From: Embleya sp049739465
GTDB lineage: Bacteria; Actinomycetota; Actinomycetes; Streptomycetales; Streptomycetaceae
DNA length: 64,000 bases
Reading direction: 5' to 3'
Assembly (NCBI RefSeq): GCF_049739465.1
Contig: NZ_JBMHHY010000010.1
Span: 186,001 to 250,000 of the forward strand
Of this stretch, positions 24,638 to 33,998 are shown piece after piece. A program made the position numbers and the translations under genes. The notes beneath the pieces were generated by a model that was given only the letters and a program-made list of their open reading frames with translations, was not told the DNA's origin and made no database searches. Position 1 is the first letter of the stretch; each line of letters begins with the position of its first letter.

Positions 24638-25834
24638 ATGACATCGCTCGATCCGGTTGCCGCGATGCGCTTGTTGCAGTACTGGGGGCCGACGCGGCCG
24701 GGGACCGATCTGCCCGCGTACCGGTGCGTGCCGGTGAGCGGTCAGGCACCGCCACCGACGGAGCGGCTGTGGGATGTGCCGCCGTCACCGGCGGAGGTCA
24801 CCCGATACGGCGGATTTCCGGAGACGTCCACCGAGGACGGACCGTCGGGGCACCGGTATCCCGTGGCCGTCGAGACGGTGAACCACACGATCGTCGTGCC
24901 GGAGCGGCTGGGCCACTCGTGGACGAGCGCGCGTCCGGCGGAAGAGGTCGCCGAGGAGATCGAGCGGCTGCTGACCGGTGCGCTCGCCCCGGGCCCATCG
25001 GGGCCCTGTGCGCTCGCCCCGGGCCCGGATGCGGGGGCTCCGGACGAACAGGCCCGGGAGCTGATCGCCGTATTGGCAGCGGAACTGGCCGGTGGCCACA
25101 GGGACCTGCTCCGCGTCGGTGTCGCTGCGGAGCCCGGCGGCGCACCACTCGACGATGAACTGCATCTGCTCGTGCGATCCCACCTCGGGGACACGCTGCG
25201 GCTGTCCATCACCGCTGCGCCTTCTGCCGCATTTCTCGGCGGGTCGTACGCGGGCGCGGACCGGCGGGCCGAGCCGGCCGGCCGCGCCGAGTGCGCGGCG
25301 GAGTTGCTCGGCGAGTTCGTCTGGCTGAGCAACAACGAGCGCATGCGGGTCGAGGTGCGGATCGTGCCCCACGGCCTCGGGCTCGACCCCGCCGACCCCG
25401 ACGACGCGGTCCGCGCGTGGTGGCGAAAATCCGACCACTGGGCACGACTGGTGGACGACGAATGGTGGGAAGAGGACGAGCAGCTCCGTCCGCTGGACGA
25501 GGAAACCCTCACCGAGTTCCTGGCCGCTTTCCAGGAACACAACGTTTCGATGGCCGGAAGCGGCGCGTGGGCCATGGGGGAGATCGACGACTACGACATC
25601 GACGACGACTCCCAGCCCCGCTTCCCGGGTGACCGGCTCGTGGCCCTCCTCGGCCGGGACGTGTTCGACGCAACCGCGGCGCAGGTCGCGGGCGCCCCCG
25701 GCGACGGCCGACCGGCGGCATACGGGATCGGCTTGCCATTCGAGATATCGGACGAGGACTACGGTTTCCACGGCTGCCTGTTGCTGGTCGGCCCCGAACG
25801 TACCGGCATCATCACCATCGACGCGATGGCCTGA
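24638..25834 (+). CDS. Hypothetical protein of 398 residues
   Basis: I do not recognise this protein. The ATG at 24638 has a good AAGGAGG five bases upstream, and codon use is normal, so it is probably expressed. It is acidic, with a duplicated LAPGP segment at about residues 113-130, a central alpha/beta region (ELHLLVRSHLGDTLRLSIT), and a Trp/Asp/Glu-rich stretch (ARLVDDEWWEEDEQL) near residue 275. There is no signal peptide or membrane segment. Neighbours give no functional hint. Confidence 0.75.
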   Translation: MTSLDPVAAMRLLQYWGPTRPGTDLPAYRCVPVSGQAPPPTERLWDVPPSPAEVTRYGGFPETSTEDGPSGHRYPVAVETVNHTIVVPERLGHSWTSARPAEEVAEEIERLLTGALAPGPSGPCALAPGPDAGAPDEQARELIAVLAAELAGGHRDLLRVGVAAEPGGAPLDDELHLLVRSHLGDTLRLSITAAPSAAFLGGSYAGADRRAEPAGRAECAAELLGEFVWLSNNERMRVEVRIVPHGLGLDPADPDDAVRAWWRKSDHWARLVDDEWWEEDEQLRPLDEETLTEFLAAFQEHNVSMAGSGAWAMGEIDDYDIDDDSQPRFPGDRLVALLGRDVFDATAAQVAGAPGDGRPAAYGIGLPFEISDEDYGFHGCLLLVGPERTGIITIDAMA

Positions 25835-26030
25835 CGCGGGCGGGTCGAATCGACCGCGCGTCCGCAGCCTGTGCCGAAACACTTGCGGAGTGGATTCCGG
25901 CCACCGCCCGCTCGTCGTCATTGATCACGGCCATGCGCAAGACTTCGGATACGAGTGCAGCACTGCGGCCGACTCCGAGCCCGCGACTCAGTCATATGAC
26001 AGTACGTAGTCGACAACTGCGGATTGCCAC

Positions 26031-27014
26031 ATGGGACTTCGCCGTTGCCATACGAGCGGACCGGCTCGGGCGGTGGAGGAACGGGCCGCTGACGGCCGGC
26101 GAGTCGGCCGCCGCCTGCGGGCTCCTCGACGAAGAGCCGGCGAACGGCGCACTGGGCTGGGTTCCGCCCTCATCCACGCCCCGGGCATCCACGCCCCGGG
26201 CATGTACGCCTCGACCGAGGAGCTGACCGCCTTCGCCGAGGTGCTCGCCAAGTATGACGCGCTCTACATCTCGCACATCCGCATCTCGCACATCCGCAAC
26301 GGGTTCGCCTCGTTGCTCGAGAGCCTGGACGAGCTCATCACGATCGCCGAGAGGTCGGGAGCGCGGGCCGAGGTCTACCACCTGAAGGCGGCGGGCCGGG
26401 GCAACCAGCCCGTGACGGCCTCCGCGATCAAGCGCATCGAGGAAGCGAGGGCCACCGGCCTCGCCATCACCGCCGACATCCATCCGTACGAGGCGGGCGC
26501 CACCGGCCTGGACGCCTGCATCATCCCTCCACGGTTCCACGACGGCGGTCCGGACGCCTTGCGCGGCAAGCTCATGCGCGAGGACTTCCGAGCCACGGTC
26601 AAGGACGCCATCCGAGCCCCGGGAACCGACTGGGACAACTCCTACCTGAACGCGGGCGGTGCCGACGGAATCCTGCTCCTGAGCGGCAACACGTCCGAGG
26701 GGAACGGCATGACGCTCGCGCAGGTCGCGATGTGGCGCGGTGACGCGGATCCGCTCGACACGCTCTTGGACATCGTCGTGGCGGACTCCCGGATGATCAT
26801 CGAGCCCGAGCACCACGCCGTCGTGGACATGGGCGAAGCCTCGTTGCCTCCGCTGGGCAGCCGGGTCGCGGTGGTTCCCAACCACTGCTGCGCGGCCGGC
26901 AACCCGGCCGAGCACCTCTGGATCGACCACAGAGGCGCCCTGCGCCCCTGGGCCGTCGCCGCGCGGGGCCGCAACAACCAGGAAGCCTCCCGTGCCGCCC
27001 GCCGATTGTCGTGA
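26031..27014 (+). pseudogene. Truncated N-acyl-D-amino-acid deacylase (amidohydrolase)
   Basis: From about 26190 the frame encodes the central part of a D-aminoacylase: GMYASTEELTAFAEVLAKY, then SHIR, YHLKAAGR, TADIHPYEAGATGLDA and later GEASLPPLGSR. A full enzyme has about 500 residues with an N-terminal HxD metal motif and a C-terminal barrel end, both missing here. Two small duplications (HAPGIHAPG and RISHIRISHIR) disturb the remaining part. It ends 133 bases before acdS. The region 25835-26150 upstream has no recognisable gene. The original may have processed D-amino acids beside ACC deaminase. Confidence 0.7.
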
Positions 27015-27147
27015 CTCCGGCCCAAAGCCACACCCGAGGTTCGGCCTCATCCACGAAGCAGGGCAACCGGATGAGTGACAGTTTGATCGCACGAGGCACG
27101 CTGATGCCCTCGTCGTCGATCTTCGTATCCACAGAGGAGAACGAGCC

Positions 27148-28167
27148 GTGTCCATTGAGGACTTCGCCCGCCACCCGCTCACCTTCGGCCCCAGCCCGGT
27201 GCACCCGCTCCCACGTCTGAGTGCCCACCTCGGCGGCGCCTCGATCTGGATGAAGCGCGAGGACTGCAACTCCGGCCTGGCCTACGGCGGCAACAAGACG
27301 CGCAAACTGGAATACCTCATCCCCGACGTGCTCGCCCAAGGGGCCGACACGCTGGTGTCGATCGGTGGCCACCAGTCCAATCACACCCGGCAAGTCGCCG
27401 CGGTCGCCGCCCACCTCGGGCTGGGATGCGTCCTCGTCCAGGAGAACTGGGTGCCTTCCTGGACCGACCCGTCGAGCACCGAAGTCGGCAACATCCTGCT
27501 CAGCCGCGTCATGGGGGCAGAGGTGCGCCTCGACCCCGCCGGTTTCGACATCGGCTTCCGCGACTCGTGGCGCCAGGCGCTCGACGACGTGGAAAGGCGC
27601 GGCGGCAAGCCCTACGGAATCCCGGCCGGCGCATCCGACCACCGCCTCGGCGGTCTCGGCTTCGCCAACTGGGCCTACGAGGTGGCCCGGCAGGAGCGGG
27701 AACTCGGCACCTTCTTCGACACCATCGTGGTCTGCACCGTCACCGGTTCGACACACGCGGGGATGATCGCGGGCTTCGCGGCACTCGAGGACGCGGGCGG
27801 TCGCCCCCGCCGCGTCATCGGCATCGACGCGTCGGCCACCCTGGGGAAGACGGTCGACCAGGTCGATCGCATCGCCCGAAGGACAGCGGAGCTCATCGGG
27901 CTCGGGCGCGACCTGCGCGAGGACGAGATCACCGTGCTCCCCGGCTGGGCCGGTGACGAGTACGGCATCCCCGTCCCGTCGACCCTCGACGCGATCCGCC
28001 TCACCGGCAAGACGGAGGGGATCATCATCGACCCCGTCTACGAAGGCAAGTCGATGGCGGGCCTGATCGACCTGATCCGCAACGGCGACATCCCCAAGGA
28101 CTCGAACGTGCTGTACGCGCACCTCGGCGGCCAGCCGGCGCTGAACGCGTACGCCAAGGCCTTCTGA
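27148..28167 (+). CDS. acdS: 1-aminocyclopropane-1-carboxylate (ACC) deaminase
   Basis: The 339-residue PLP enzyme of fold type II matches ACC deaminases in length. It opens the cyclopropane ring of ACC, the plant ethylene precursor, giving 2-oxobutyrate and ammonia. The PLP lysine is Lys50 in YGGNKTRKLEYL. The SIGGHQSNHTRQVAAVAAHLG motif holds the phosphate-contact serine. The two residues separating true ACC deaminases from D-cysteine desulfhydrases are as expected for the former: Glu in DPVYEGKS and Leu in AHLGGQPALN. The GTG start has GAGGAGA upstream. Its neighbours are decayed genes, so it is the intact survivor of a metabolic island; it suits a plant- or soil-associated host. Confidence 0.95.
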   Translation: MSIEDFARHPLTFGPSPVHPLPRLSAHLGGASIWMKREDCNSGLAYGGNKTRKLEYLIPDVLAQGADTLVSIGGHQSNHTRQVAAVAAHLGLGCVLVQENWVPSWTDPSSTEVGNILLSRVMGAEVRLDPAGFDIGFRDSWRQALDDVERRGGKPYGIPAGASDHRLGGLGFANWAYEVARQERELGTFFDTIVVCTVTGSTHAGMIAGFAALEDAGGRPRRVIGIDASATLGKTVDQVDRIARRTAELIGLGRDLREDEITVLPGWAGDEYGIPVPSTLDAIRLTGKTEGIIIDPVYEGKSMAGLIDLIRNGDIPKDSNVLYAHLGGQPALNAYAKAF

Positions 28168-28205
28168 TGCCCGCACTGAAGGGGAACACGACACAGGTCT
28201 GAGCC

Positions 28206-28610
28206 CTGTGGAACTGCCGCATCCAGATGCGCGACGGCATCGAACCGGCCGGCGACATCATGGTCCCGGCCGGCGACGGTCCGTTTTCGGCAGTGGTGAC
28301 ACGGACCCCCACGCCGGACCCCCTACAACCGCAAGCCGGGGATCTGGATGCAGCGGCTCGTTGCCGCCGGCTACGCCTACGTCATGATCGACATGCGCGG
28401 ACGCGACGACTCCGACGGCGACTTCCGGCCCTTCGTGCACGACAGCGACGACGGCGACGACGGCTACGACGGCATCGAGTGGGTCGCCGAGCAGGACTGG
28501 TGCACGGGCCGGGTCGGCATGGTCGGGCTCAGCTACGAAGGTCTCACCCAGTGGTGGACCGCGCGGGCCCGGACACCGCACCTGCGGTGCGTGGCGTGTC
28601 GTCGTTGGGC
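28206..28610 (+). pseudogene. S15/CocE-like X-Pro dipeptidyl-peptidase fragment
   Basis: The frame from about 28206 reads CRIQMRDGIEPAGDIMVPAGDGPFSAVVTRTP in pieces, then breaks near 28310; the next frame continues with YNRKPGIWMQRLVAAGYAYV, DMRGRDDSDGDF and the nucleophile region GLSYEGLTQWW (family G-x-S-Y-x-G). After about 28600 the match stops. Only the first 140 of about 550-600 residues remain, with a frameshift of about ten inserted bases. It abuts an LLM oxidoreductase fragment on the other strand. Confidence 0.75.
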
Positions 28611-29170
28611 CTACTCGGCGGCTTTGGCGGCCAGTTCATAGGAGCGGATCCGTGCGTCGGCGTCGTAAATGGAGGCGTACAACATCAGCTCGTCCGCGCC
28701 GGTCTGCTCCACGATCTCCGCGAACCGTCGCCGTACCGTCGTCACCGTGCCGCGTGCCTGTGCCGCACCAGTGGCTTCCACGTAGCCGCGGGTCTCTTCC
28801 GAAATCTGGTAGACGGCTGCTTCTTCCGGGGACAGCAGCGCCGATGGGGTCTGCCTGGATCTCGCGACGTCGGTCGGGCGGGCCAGGCGTGCGGCCTCCG
28901 CCTCCGTGTCCGCCACGACCGTCTCGACCGCGACCATCACGTAGGGCCGGTCCGCCCACCGTGATGGCGTGAACAGTTCCCGATAACGTGCTGCCGTGGC
29001 GATCGTGCGATCCGGGCGGATGTGGTGCGCCAGCGCGATCGGCAGTCCCAGTCGCGCCGCCAGTTCCGCGCTGCCCGGGCTGGACGCCAGCAGCCACGGG
29101 CGGGTGTCGCCCTTCTCCGGTTGCCGGCCCGCGATCAGCTGTACGCCGCCTTCGCCGGAAAGGTAACGCA
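28611..29170 (-). pseudogene. LLM-class flavin-dependent oxidoreductase, C-terminal remnant
   Basis: The last 180 or so residues of a luciferase-like monooxygenase are in frame: RPWLLASSPGSAELAARLGLP, YVMVAVETVVADTEAEA and the C-terminal ADELMLYASIYDADAR. The N-terminal FMN-binding half is missing; upstream the frame joins unrelated sequence. No start codon fits, so it is a remnant. Confidence 0.7.
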
Positions 29171-29410
29171 GCACCGCGGCCCGAGGACGGGTCGGCCCGG
29201 GGCGAGGCAGGGCGCCGGGGCCGCGCGGGTGGCCACGGACTTCCCAGGGATCGACAGGTCTTTCACCACCGGGTCGATCACGTCGTTCCAGTGGTCGCCG
29301 TCGTGGACGGCGGCCTCGAACTCGACGCGCTGCGCCTCGTTGTCGAACCGCCGGATCCGGATGTGGCCGTCCGGGACCTCCTCGTCGGTGAAGGACGCGG
29401 TGACCGCCAT
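29135..29410 (-). CDS. Small hypothetical protein, possibly truncated
   Basis: A 91-codon frame starts at ATG 29410. The first 58 residues (acidic, with EVPDGHIRIRRFDNEAQRVE) look like real protein, but the last 30 run through the decayed LLM region in another frame, so the natural C terminus is probably lost. I do not recognise a family. Confidence 0.35.
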   Translation of the reverse strand: MAVTASFTDEEVPDGHIRIRRFDNEAQRVEFEAAVHDGDHWNDVIDPVVKDLSIPGKSVATRAAPAPCLAPGRPVLGPRCCVTFPAKAAYS

Positions 29411-29446
29411 TCGCCGACGACCACATGGTGTCCATGGCCGTACACC

Positions 29447-29560
29447 TGCGCGACCAGGAGATGAGCCTGCCCGACATCGCAGCCCGACTTGTCATCACCA
29501 CCGGCAAGAAGAGCAGCCCGACTCGTCATCACCACCGGCAAAAAGAAGGGCCGACACCCC
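29447..29560 (+). pseudogene. Remnant of a recombinase-type C-terminal helix-turn-helix, with tandem duplication
   Basis: LRDQEMSLPDIAARLVITTG is encoded, followed by a roughly 34-base tandem duplication (near 29480-29547, differing by two bases), and the second copy continues KKKGRHPSPAG. This matches the tail seen at 21907-22030. The duplication and missing N terminus show that it is dead. About 110 bases without features follow up to the reductase gene. Confidence 0.5.
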
Positions 29561-29670
29561 TCTCCTGCGGGCTCCGGCTCTCCTGCGGGCCCCGGCGTCG
29601 CAGCGCCGGAACCGGCGGCCCGGCCGAACCCATCGCCCCGGAGCGAGCACCGTGAATGCCGAAGCCGTCG

Positions 29671-30723
29671 TCACGGTGGCGACTGTCGGCGCGCTGCCCG
29701 GGTTTCGGTGGTGCGTCGGCGGAGTTCCGGCTGCGCGAGCGCCGGTGGGACGTAGGCGACGTCGACGGGTCCGACGTCGGTTCCCGGCGGCACGATCTCG
29801 TCGATGCGGTCGAGCAGGTCGTCGTCCAGGAGCGTGTCTGCTCCCGCGAGCAGGTCGTCGAGCTGGTCGGGTGTGCGTGGGCCGATGATCGCCGAGGTGA
29901 CCGCAGGGTGGGCGGTCACGAACGCCAGAGCGAGGTGGGGCAGCGACAGTCCGGCCTGCTCGGCGATCCGGGCGAGTGCTTCGACGGCGTCGAGCTTGCG
30001 TTCGTCGGTCATGTGCTGCCGTGCCCAGTGCAGGCGCCCGGCCGAGGCCGTTTCCGCGCTGCCCTTGCGCAGGCGACCGGCGAGCAGGCCCATCGCCAAC
30101 GGGCTCCACACCAGGACACCCAGCCCGTAGCGCTCGCAGACCGGCAGGATCTCGCGTTCGATCCCGCGGTTGAGGATCGAGTAGTGCGGCTGTTCGGAGC
30201 GGAAGCGGGCGAGCCCGCGCTGTTCGGCCACCCACTGGGCTTCGACGATGTCCGAGGCGGGCAGGTTGGAGTGGCCGATCGCACGGACCTTGCCCGCGCG
30301 CAGCAGGTCGGTCAGCGCGCCGAGGGTTTCCTCGATGTCGGTGCCGGGCTCGGGGTGGTGGGCCTGGTAGAGGTCGATGTGGTCGACACCCAGGCGGCGC
30401 AGCGACCCTTCGACCGCGGAGACGATCCACCGGCGGGAGCTGCCGCGCCGGTTGGGGTCGGATCCCATCGGGCCGTTGAACTTCGTGGCCAGGACGACGT
30501 CGTCGCGGCGGCCGCGCAGGGCCTTCCCGATGATCTTCTCGGCTTCACCATCGCCGCCATAGACGTCGGCGGTGTCGATGACGTTGATGCCGGCATCGAG
30601 GGCGCGGTGGACGATGCGGACGCAGTAGTCGGGGTCGGGGTTGCCGTACGGGCCGAACATCATCGTGCCCAGGGTGTAGACGCTGACCTGGATGCCGGTC
30701 CGGCCGAGTGGACGGGTTCGCAT
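29671..30723 (-). CDS. Aldo/keto reductase
   Basis: The 350-residue product is an NADPH-dependent aldo/keto reductase with the complete catalytic tetrad: Asp50 and Tyr55 in IDTADVYG, Lys81 in LATKFN and His122 in LYQAHHPEP. The cofactor-binding IIGPRTPDQLDD region is near the C terminus. The ATG at 30723 is preceded by GGGAGA. It lies 57 bases after the VOC-family gene and is probably cotranscribed with it; a WYL regulator is divergent from the pair. It likely reduces small aldehydes or ketones, for instance in stress detoxification. Confidence 0.9.
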   Translation of the reverse strand: MRTRPLGRTGIQVSVYTLGTMMFGPYGNPDPDYCVRIVHRALDAGINVIDTADVYGGDGEAEKIIGKALRGRRDDVVLATKFNGPMGSDPNRRGSSRRWIVSAVEGSLRRLGVDHIDLYQAHHPEPGTDIEETLGALTDLLRAGKVRAIGHSNLPASDIVEAQWVAEQRGLARFRSEQPHYSILNRGIEREILPVCERYGLGVLVWSPLAMGLLAGRLRKGSAETASAGRLHWARQHMTDERKLDAVEALARIAEQAGLSLPHLALAFVTAHPAVTSAIIGPRTPDQLDDLLAGADTLLDDDLLDRIDEIVPPGTDVGPVDVAYVPPALAQPELRRRTTETRAARRQSPP

Positions 30724-30780
30724 GGGTTTCTCCCGGGGTGCAGGTGTGCGGCCGGTCCGGCCGCACACCTCGCGGAACGG

Positions 30781-31248
30781 TCAGGCCTGGGTGTACTCGG
30801 CCGCGACGTCGACGATCCAGGTGACGCCGAAGCGGTCGGCCAGCATCCCGAAGGCAGGCGCCCACTGGGCGGGACCGAACGCCTCGATCACGGTCGCGCC
30901 CTTGGCGAGGCCCTCCCACACGGGGGTGACCTCGTCGACGCTGTCGCCGCGGACGGACAGGAAGAACGGTTCCCGGGTGATCGTGGTGCCGTTTTCCCGA
31001 CGCGTGGTGGGCGCGCCGGGGGCGGCGGGCGTGTGCTCGCCGGGCACGTCGTAGGCCATGACTCGGAAGCCGTTGTCGGCGACGACCTGACCGAATACGA
31101 CGTTCGTCGCGCCGGGCAGTTCGGCGGGCATTCCGAAGTCGGCGTAGGTGGCGATGGTGAGCCGGCCGCCGAAGACCGACTGGTAGAACTCCAGGGCTTC
31201 GCGGGCCTGGCCGTGGAAGTTGAGGTGCGCGACAGCGTTGAGCGACAT
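30781..31248 (-). CDS. VOC-family (PhnB/glyoxalase-like) protein
   Basis: The 155-residue product has the PhnB-like layout: HLNFHGQAREALEFYQSVFGG at the start, GQVVADNGFRVMAYDVP in the middle and APAFGMLADRFGVTWIVDV at the end. The first metal ligand position is HLNF. Members bind divalent metals, but many have no assigned reaction. I use the ATG at 31248 with AAGGA upstream; an in-frame extension to 31266 exists. It is the first gene of the pair with the aldo/keto reductase and divergent from the WYL regulator that probably controls it. Confidence 0.85.
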   Translation of the reverse strand: MSLNAVAHLNFHGQAREALEFYQSVFGGRLTIATYADFGMPAELPGATNVVFGQVVADNGFRVMAYDVPGEHTPAAPGAPTTRRENGTTITREPFFLSVRGDSVDEVTPVWEGLAKGATVIEAFGPAQWAPAFGMLADRFGVTWIVDVAAEYTQA

Positions 31249-31347
31249 CGTGTTCGGGTCCTTCACGAGTGATTTCCGGTGCCGGAGGTTTCCGGCGACG
31301 GGACCGACGATGCCGGCAGTACAGGTCAGGGAACGTCCGCTACTTGT

Positions 31348-31366
31348 GGCATGGTGAAAACATGCC
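31348..31366. promoter_or_regulatory. Inverted repeat overlapping the WYL regulator start codon
   Basis: GGCATG-N7-CATGCC is a perfect 6-bp inverted repeat whose right arm contains the ATG of the WYL gene. It could be an autoregulatory operator or an mRNA hairpin limiting initiation. Confidence 0.4.
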
Positions 31367-32351
31367 GATCGCCTCCTCGACGACGACCTCCAGCCGGCTG
31401 CTGGCGCTGCTGTCGATGCTGCAGGCCCGCCGCGACTGGTCGGGCGGCCTGCTCGCCGAGCGGCTCGGCGTCAGCGAGCGAACCGTGCGCCGCGACGTCG
31501 ACCGGCTGCGCGAGTTGGGTTACCCCGTGCAGGCGATCAAGGGCCCCGACGGCGGCTACCGGCTCGAAGCGGGCAGCCAGGTGCCGCCACTGCTGTTCGA
31601 CGAGGAGCAGGTGGTCGCGCTGGCCGTGGCGTTGCGGATCGCCGTCGGGACGGGCGCGGGCATCGAGGAGGCAGCCGCGCGGGCGCTGGCCACCGTGCGG
31701 CAGGTGTTGCCGTCGCGGTTGCGGCAGCGGGTCGACGCCCTCGAGATCGGCGCGGCCGGGCACGGCGTCGATCCGCAGGTCGATACCGCGATCCTGCTGA
31801 CGCTGAGTGCCGCGGTCCGCGCGGGGGAGGAGCTGCGGTTCGACTACCGCTCACCGGGGCGCACCGAGGATGCCGAGCCGCGCCTGCGGCACCGGGTGCA
31901 GCCACATCACCTGGTGGTGCGGGCCGGGCGCTGGTACGTCGTCGGCTGGGACCCCGACCGCGGCGACTGGCGGACCTTGCGGGTCGACCGGATGACACCG
32001 CGGCTCCCGACCGGGCCGCGGTTCGCTCCCCGCGAAGTGCCGGGTGGCGACGTGACCGCCTTCCTGTCGGCCCGGTTCAAGGGTTCCGAGAGCGCGGACG
32101 CCTGGCCCTGCCGTGGCGAGGTGATCCTCGGTCTGCCGGTGGCGGAGGTGGCCCCTTTCGTCGGCGACGGTGGCGTCGAGGAACTCGGCGCCGACCGGAC
32201 CAGGTTGACGACGGGATCCTGGTCCTGGGCCGCCCTCGCGGCGGCGTTGGCCCGCTTCGACACCGAGATCGAGGTGGTTGGCCCGCCGGAGCTGGGTGCG
32301 GCGTTCGCGGAGCTGTCCCGTCGCGCCGGCCGCGCCGCAGGGATCGGATAG
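31362..32351 (+). CDS. WYL-domain transcriptional regulator (YafY/DeoR-like)
   Basis: The 329-residue product has an N-terminal HTH (RDWSGGLLAERLGVSERTVRRD, residues about 22-45), the GGYRLEAG wing, and a WYL domain with the motif region RAGRWYVVGWDPDRGDWRTLRVDRM near residues 187-210, followed by a WCX domain. Such proteins sense nucleotides or small ligands. It faces away from the VOC/aldo-keto reductase pair across a 113-base promoter region, the common layout for a local regulator. An in-frame extension back to 31269 lacks a ribosome binding site. Confidence 0.9.
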   Translation: MPIASSTTTSSRLLALLSMLQARRDWSGGLLAERLGVSERTVRRDVDRLRELGYPVQAIKGPDGGYRLEAGSQVPPLLFDEEQVVALAVALRIAVGTGAGIEEAAARALATVRQVLPSRLRQRVDALEIGAAGHGVDPQVDTAILLTLSAAVRAGEELRFDYRSPGRTEDAEPRLRHRVQPHHLVVRAGRWYVVGWDPDRGDWRTLRVDRMTPRLPTGPRFAPREVPGGDVTAFLSARFKGSESADAWPCRGEVILGLPVAEVAPFVGDGGVEELGADRTRLTTGSWSWAALAAALARFDTEIEVVGPPELGAAFAELSRRAGRAAGIG

Positions 32352-32425
32352 GGCAGCAGGCCACATGCCGGCGAACTCCACGGCCGGCCGCGAGGACCCG
32401 CGGGTGATTCCGCGGCCCGATCCGC

Positions 32426-32700
32426 TTGTTCCGCACCCTCTTGTCCCGCTTTCCCATATCCACAGCGCTCGCCCGCACCGTCGCCGCCCACGGGATCAGG
32501 CGCGGGTACGGCCACCCCGGACACGGCAAGACGATCGCGCTCCACCAAGCATTGCGCCTGCTCCCGCCCCGCATCCCGGTACACCGCGTGCCGGTGGCGG
32601 CGAAACCGGCCCTGCCCCGGCTGCGCGCCGCGCTGCTCACCGCGTTCGGCCTGCCGGCCGCCTTACCCGACGAACCGCACCGACGCGGCCGACCGCGGGT
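32426..32700 (+). pseudogene. ATPase fragment (IS/AAA helper type)
   Basis: A frame contains GYGHPGHGKT (a P-loop, GxxGxGKT) and IPVHRVPVAAKPALPRL, then AALLTAFGLPAALP, resembling the N-terminal part of AAA helper ATPases of actinobacterial transposons. No start, sensor or C-terminal motifs remain. Confidence 0.5.
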
Positions 32701-32794
32701 CTCCCTCGGCATCGGGGGCGCTCGTGCGCTCCGGCCGGAGACCGCCAAGGGATCCGACGGCAAGCTGGAGGTCTCATTCCGCTGCCACCGGGAC

Positions 32795-32891
32795 CCCGGG
32801 ACGGATCGACGGCGGTCACTTCCTGCCGGAGAGCCACCTGGACGTCGTCGCGGGTTACCTGCGCGGCTTCCTCGGGCGGGTGCTGGGATAA
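32795..32891 (+). pseudogene. C-terminal tail of an alpha/beta hydrolase
   Basis: The frame reads GGHFLPESHLDVVAGYLRGF up to a stop near 32891, matching the catalytic-histidine end of epoxide-hydrolase/haloalkane-dehalogenase type enzymes. The rest of the gene is absent. Confidence 0.5.
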
Positions 32892-33998
32892 GCAGGGTCC
32901 GGGGGCAGGTACGAGTCGCGCTCGGGGCGAATCAGAGGTTTGACAGACAGGCACACGGGCCTGATGCGTTCCGAGTTCTCGACGCCCGGTAGCCGCCGGA
33001 GGGGTCCGTGCCGCACCTGCCCGCGCCTGAACCGGGTGCTCACCGAGCCGGCCGCGACCGTGCTGCTCGACGTTCCGACCCAGGTGCCGGCCGAGCCGGA
33101 CCTGCCGGCCGCCGGCCGACGACGGCCACCGGGATGGACATGCGGCGCTATGGCCGGAGCCGGACATCGAGGTCGAGGTCGAGGTCGAGGTCGATTTCGA
33201 GAAGCGGGTCGTGCGGGGCGTGGACCACTTTCCGCGGGCGTACGGGCCGCGCCGAGGCCGGCGCCGAATGCCGTCGGGTGAGGTAAGTGGCGGGGATCTT
33301 GGCACGCCGCAGCCGAAGACGCACCGTCCGACGCGGCCCGACGAACCCGGTGCCGTCCGCGGGGAATGACGGCTGCGGACAGTGCGATCACCACCGCGTG
33401 GCCTTGTTGACCGACACGGCCGCGGGCCGGTGGCCGAGACGGTCGCAGGCTGTCGAGATGTCAAGGGTTCGTTCCGGCGCCGGGTGGCGGATGGCGCAAC
33501 GGTGAGCCGGGGCGGGCGTCCGGTGGCGTGGCGCTACTCGTACAGCCGCTCGGGCTTGCTCGGCAGCTGCTGTACGGCGGAGGTGAGAGCGTTCTGCTGT
33601 GGCCGGGGCCGGGCCTTCGAGGACAGCGGCAGTACCCCGCAGGTTGCCCTGGAAGTCGGCGGCGTCGAGAACCCCGCCGACTGCGCCCGCGAGGGTCTGG
33701 GCGCCGCGGTCGCCGTCACGCCTTGCACGGCCGGGCCCGGTGCCGGCCGGGTCGACAGCGGTGTCGTGCAGCGCCCGGCGACCTGCCCGGCCAGGGTGCC
33801 GGACGCCACGGGCGTCCCGTCGGCCAGGCGGTTTCCACGGCGGCCGATTCTCCGGCCCCGAGGCCGGGTCGGACGGCCGCGATACGTCCTGGCCCACTTC
33901 CAAAAAGTCTACGCGCCGATAACAAAAATCGACGTGGTGTGGATTTTTGAGCGAAGAGGCGGTACCGCCTCTTCGGAACACCCCCTTCCGGAGGAGCG
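32892..33998. other. Region without a supported gene
   Basis: No intact gene was found over 1.1 kb. It contains a GAGGTC hexanucleotide repeat (33169-33192) encoding an EV-EV stretch inside a short natural-looking frame (ALWPEPDIEVEVEVEVDFEK), probably a gene remnant. An AT-richer stretch at 33895-33960 precedes the truncated SDR gene and may hold its old promoter. Confidence 0.4.
33169..33192. repeat. GAGGTC x4 tandem repeat
   Basis: Four exact copies of the hexamer GAGGTC, flanked by ATC and GATTTC, lie within a decayed segment. Slippage is the likely origin. Confidence 0.8.
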
